A stretch of 7,680 bases of DNA. Source: Nitrospinota bacterium. GTDB taxonomy: Bacteria; Tectomicrobia; Entotheonellia; J063. Location: positions 1-7,680 of the forward strand of contig RFHZ01000582.1 in NCBI GenBank assembly GCA_003696125.1. Direction: 5' to 3'. The translations under genes were made by a program, and so were the position numbers. The notes below the pieces were generated by a model. The model searched no databases, was not told where the DNA came from, and saw only the letters and a program-made list of their open reading frames with translations. Position 1 is the first letter of the stretch. Each line of letters begins with the position of its first letter. This document shows, in pieces, positions 5,622 through 7,680 of the stretch.

Positions 5622-6005
5622 ATGAGGGCTCTGCTGATCACCACTTTTCTCTGCTTCCTGCTCCTGCCGGGTACGGCTCCCTGGGTCCAGGCCCAACCCT
5701 TTGCCGACCGATCGGCCGGAGGCAAGACCGGATTGGTCGTGCTCAGCAGCATGACGACTCCTCCCTATGGGGTGGTCAAGCTGGCTTTTGCCACGGTAGG
5801 AACCCTCCTGGGGGGTGCTATCAACCTCTTTTCCCTCGGTCACGCCGGTGACACGGCCAGTCGTATCGCCCTGGGTGCTGCCGATGGGGACTGGTACGTG
5901 CATCCAGATCTCTTCACCGGGGAGCGCTCCCTCCGCTTCATCGGACCAGGGGCAACCATACAGGGGGTAAAACTCCCGCTCATAATCCGGGAAAAACAGC
6001 CCTAG
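5622..6005 (+). CDS. Small exported protein of unknown function, 127 aa
   Basis: The N-terminus is a clear Sec signal peptide: Arg at position 2, a hydrophobic core (LLITTFLCFLLL), and a likely cleavage site after VQA at residue 24. The mature protein has a second hydrophobic, glycine-containing segment at about 48-73 (PPYGVVKLAFATVGTLLGGAINLF), which could anchor it in the membrane. A soluble tail follows, containing WYVHPDLFTGERSLRFIGP (91-109). That pattern of one hydrophobic helix followed by a tyrosine/proline stretch and 'GE..LRF.GP' resembles short uncharacterised envelope proteins I recall from several environmental phyla, but I cannot name the family. It is probably cotranscribed with the transporter gene 35 bases upstream, so a link to envelope or phosphate physiology is possible but only inferred. 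Its stop abuts the stop of the opposite-strand gene. Confidence 0.82.
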   Translation: MRALLITTFLCFLLLPGTAPWVQAQPFADRSAGGKTGLVVLSSMTTPPYGVVKLAFATVGTLLGGAINLFSLGHAGDTASRIALGAADGDWYVHPDLFTGERSLRFIGPGATIQGVKLPLIIREKQP

Positions 6006-6017
6006 CTACTCGTAGCT
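6004..6017. repeat. Palindrome spanning two convergent stop codons
   Basis: AGCTAC (6004-6009) and GTAGCT (6012-6017) are perfect inverted arms around TC. The plus-strand stop TAG occupies 6003-6005 and the minus-strand stop occupies 6006-6008, so both genes end within or at this palindrome. No T-tract follows on either strand, so termination here would not be of the usual intrinsic type. Confidence 0.6.
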
Positions 6018-7415
6018 CAACGGCAGACCAGCCTGTCGCCAGGCATTCATGCCACCGGTCACATGGAGAAGGGGATGCACACCGGCTCGCTCCAGGACAC
6101 TCACCGCTACGGTGGAGCGATACCCACTCGCACAGACCACGGCCAGGGGAGTAGAGCCGGCAGGAATCTCAGAAAGCCGGTGCATCAGCTCTCCCCCCAT
6201 GATATGGAGGGCACCGGGGATATGGCCAGAGTGCCACTCCGCATCGGAACGGACATCGAGCACACAGATGGCCTCCCCCTGCTGGAGCCGTCGATACAGA
6301 TCAGGTGGAGAGATCTGCGGGGTGGCTTGCAAGGAATAGCCGGCCCTGATCCAGCTTTCTATGCCACCGTCCAGATACCCTGCGATCTGGTCTAACCCTA
6401 CGCGGACCAGGGCACGTACGGCTGCCTCCACGGTGGTCACATCCGGGGAGACCAGGAGGAGCGGGGTGTCATAGGGGACCACCCAGGCGGCCCAGGTGGA
6501 GAGATCGGTCCCGGCCCCGATACCCAAAGCGCCGGGGATATGGCCGGCGCCAAAGCTGAGCTGATCCCGCAGGTCGATCACGGTATGCCCGTCCTCAACC
6601 AGTTGTCGAAACCGGCTCACCTCTAACGCTTCCCTTCCCGGCAAACCGTTCAGCAGGGCCGGTCCCTGCGCATTGAGCTCCTTCATCCGCCGGTAGTAAG
6701 GCGGAAAAGGGGGAACCGTAGAGAGGATCTTCTCGACAAACGCCTCACAGGAGAGGTCCTTCTGCAGATAGGGATTGGTCATCCGCTCAAAGCCGAGGGT
6801 AGAAGTCGGCCGGCTACTCATCCCTGCCCCACACATCGACCCGGCACCGTGTGCCGGGTAAATCTCCAGTCCATCCGGGAGACCTTCGAGCTTTTCCCGG
6901 ACACTGGTATAGAGTTGCACGGCCAGCTCATGCTTGGCCTCTTCTCCCAGCAGATCGGGACGCCCTAGAGACCCCACGAAGAGAAAGTCCCCGCTGAACA
7001 TGAGCAGGGGAATCTCTGCAGAGCGGGTGGTATCATAGAGGAGAAAGGAGAGGTGTTCCGGGGTGTGTCCCGGGGTATGGAGGGGCTGGATACGTAGCGA
7101 GCCGATGACCAGTTCGTCTCCTTCTCCGAGCTCATGATGGGGGAAGGTGACCTCATAGATCTCCCCTGTATCGTACGCAGAAAGCCAGAGCTCTGCCCCA
7201 CTCCGGTGGGCCAGCTCCCAGGCTCCAGAGGCATAGTCGGCATGGATATGGGTCTCCAGGACATAGACGATCTCCAGGTTGCGATCCCGGGCAAATTCCA
7301 GATAGATGTCCACGTCACGCCGGGGATCGATGACCGCCATCTTTCCTGCTGCCGGACAGGCAACGGCGTAAGAATAATGCGCCAGGCCCCGGTCTTCAAA
7401 GCGTTCCAATAGCAT
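6006..7415 (-). CDS. MBL-fold persulfide dioxygenase / rhodanese fusion (CstB-like)
   Basis: The protein has 469 residues from the ATG at 7415, chosen because AAAGGAG (7421-7427) lies 5 bases upstream; the frame stays open further but without such a site. Residues 1-220 are a metallo-beta-lactamase fold of the persulfide dioxygenase group. THIHADY (55-61), HTPGHT (113-118), SGDF (141-144) and YPAHG (186-190) supply probable iron ligands His56, His113 and Asp143. GSMCG (192-196) carries Cys195. Residues 262-362 form a rhodanese-like domain whose active-site loop (LVSPDVT) has no cysteine. Residues 370-469 form an active-looking rhodanese with loop CASGYRS (Cys428). This order of dioxygenase, inactive rhodanese and active rhodanese matches CstB, which oxidises persulfides and transfers sulfur to sulfite to give thiosulfate. 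It probably acts in cytoplasmic sulfide detoxification. The last His of the usual HxHxDH is Tyr61, consistent with this subgroup. It lies 43 bases downstream of an ABC exporter gene. Confidence 0.9.
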   Translation of the reverse strand: MLLERFEDRGLAHYSYAVACPAAGKMAVIDPRRDVDIYLEFARDRNLEIVYVLETHIHADYASGAWELAHRSGAELWLSAYDTGEIYEVTFPHHELGEGDELVIGSLRIQPLHTPGHTPEHLSFLLYDTTRSAEIPLLMFSGDFLFVGSLGRPDLLGEEAKHELAVQLYTSVREKLEGLPDGLEIYPAHGAGSMCGAGMSSRPTSTLGFERMTNPYLQKDLSCEAFVEKILSTVPPFPPYYRRMKELNAQGPALLNGLPGREALEVSRFRQLVEDGHTVIDLRDQLSFGAGHIPGALGIGAGTDLSTWAAWVVPYDTPLLLVSPDVTTVEAAVRALVRVGLDQIAGYLDGGIESWIRAGYSLQATPQISPPDLYRRLQQGEAICVLDVRSDAEWHSGHIPGALHIMGGELMHRLSEIPAGSTPLAVVCASGYRSTVAVSVLERAGVHPLLHVTGGMNAWRQAGLPLSYE

Positions 7416-7427
7416 CTTTTCTCCTTT

Positions 7428-7440
7428 CAACAGGCTGTTG
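7428..7440. promoter_or_regulatory. 13-bp perfect inverted repeat before the CstB-like gene
   Basis: CAACAG (7428-7433) and CTGTTG (7435-7440) flank a single G, immediately upstream of the ribosome binding site of the minus-strand gene. It could be an operator or an mRNA hairpin beside the Shine-Dalgarno site. I see no clear promoter around it, and the short length means chance cannot be excluded. Confidence 0.35.
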
Positions 7441-7458
7441 TTGGCCGGAGAATAATCA

Positions 7459-7680
7459 CTAGCCATCCCCCCCGGCCAGGGGGAGGCGGGTCCTCTCCAC
7501 CGGCGTCTTTGCCCGGTACAGCCTGGCGTACGCCCCGCCGGCAGCGAGCAGTTGCCAGTGCGTCCCTTCCTGCACGATCCGTCCCTGTTCCAGCACCACG
7601 ATCCGATCCGCCTTTTGCACGGTGGACAGGCGATGGGCCACGATGATGGTGGTCCGTCCGGCCATCAACCGGGCTAAGGC
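7459..7680 (-). CDS. ABC exporter ATPase, C-terminal end, 5' partial
   Basis: The last 73 residues of an ABC transporter nucleotide-binding domain are visible, ending at a TAG at 7459-7461. The frame is open to the window edge, and the preceding residues ([11 protein letters not shown]) continue the domain, so the TTG or ATG near 7668 is not the start. The H-loop [10 protein letters not shown] carries the catalytic switch histidine at visible residue 16 (7633-7635). The following [31 protein letters not shown] is characteristic of exporter-type (MsbA/MdlB-like) half-transporters, in which the ATPase is fused to a membrane domain. The Walker A, signature and Walker B motifs lie outside the window. 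The substrate cannot be inferred. The gene is on the same strand as the CstB-like gene, 43 bases upstream of it, and no terminator lies between them, so they may be cotranscribed. Confidence 0.9.
   Translation of the reverse strand, partial: ALARLMAGRTTIIVAHRLSTVQKADRIVVLEQGRIVQEGTHWQLLAAGGAYARLYRAKTPVERTRLPLAGGDG

Noticed and set aside
7416-7466. 17-residue N-terminal extension of the CstB-like protein
   Set aside because: The extension would encode the ribosome binding site itself and would start within the 43-base spacer before the ABC gene's stop region; the ATG at 7415 has AAAGGAG at 5 bases and begins the conserved domain.
1-7680. CRISPR array, tRNA or rRNA genes
   Set aside because: No regularly spaced direct repeats of CRISPR size, no cloverleaf with a T-arm consensus, and no rRNA-like conserved segments were seen on either strand.

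Overview
The window is bacterial chromosomal DNA, moderately GC-rich by eye, with densely packed genes and good Shine-Dalgarno sites. It holds six protein genes, two of them cut by the window edges, and two gene-poor stretches full of repeats. No marker fixes the phylum. The large cyclase-like/ATPase/TPR signalling protein, the CstB-like sulfur enzyme and the REP and MITE-type repeats fit a free-living environmental bacterium with a large regulatory repertoire (Methylomirabilota, Nitrospirota, Chloroflexota and Tectomicrobia-like lineages are possible). That is a guess, not an identification.

Layout. 1-2832 (+): the C-terminal 943 residues of a multidomain regulator: the end of a class III nucleotide-cyclase domain that appears catalytically degenerate, a STAND/AAA-type ATPase and a long TPR-like helical tail. 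Its stop codon lies inside a seven-unit heptamer repeat (2824-2872). 2833-3210: no gene, but a 40-bp imperfect palindrome, a REP-like hairpin repeat, a 28-bp palindrome made of two transposon-like ends, and a promoter. 3211-3414 (+): an unrecognised 67-residue protein with an excellent ribosome binding site. 3415-3726: no gene; a 223-bp MITE-like element carries an inverted pair of the same REP-like repeat.

3727-3963 is the most interesting part. A near-consensus sigma-70 promoter is followed by a roughly 175-nt structured leader ending in a strong intrinsic terminator only 26 bases before the next start codon. A perfect 6-bp alternative pairing would block the terminator's 5' arm. This is the layout of a riboswitch or other attenuator, and I could not match it to a known class. 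It precedes 3964-5586 (+), a Na+/phosphate symporter-family protein with a PhoU-like tail, and 5622-6005 (+), a small exported protein probably in the same operon.

On the other strand, converging with no gap at 6005/6006, is 6006-7415 (-), a metallo-beta-lactamase/rhodanese/rhodanese protein like the persulfide dioxygenase-sulfurtransferase CstB. It lies 43 bases downstream of 7459-7680 (-), the end of an ABC exporter ATPase. The + strand block is therefore a regulated ion/phosphate transport unit, and the - strand block pairs an exporter with persulfide detoxification.
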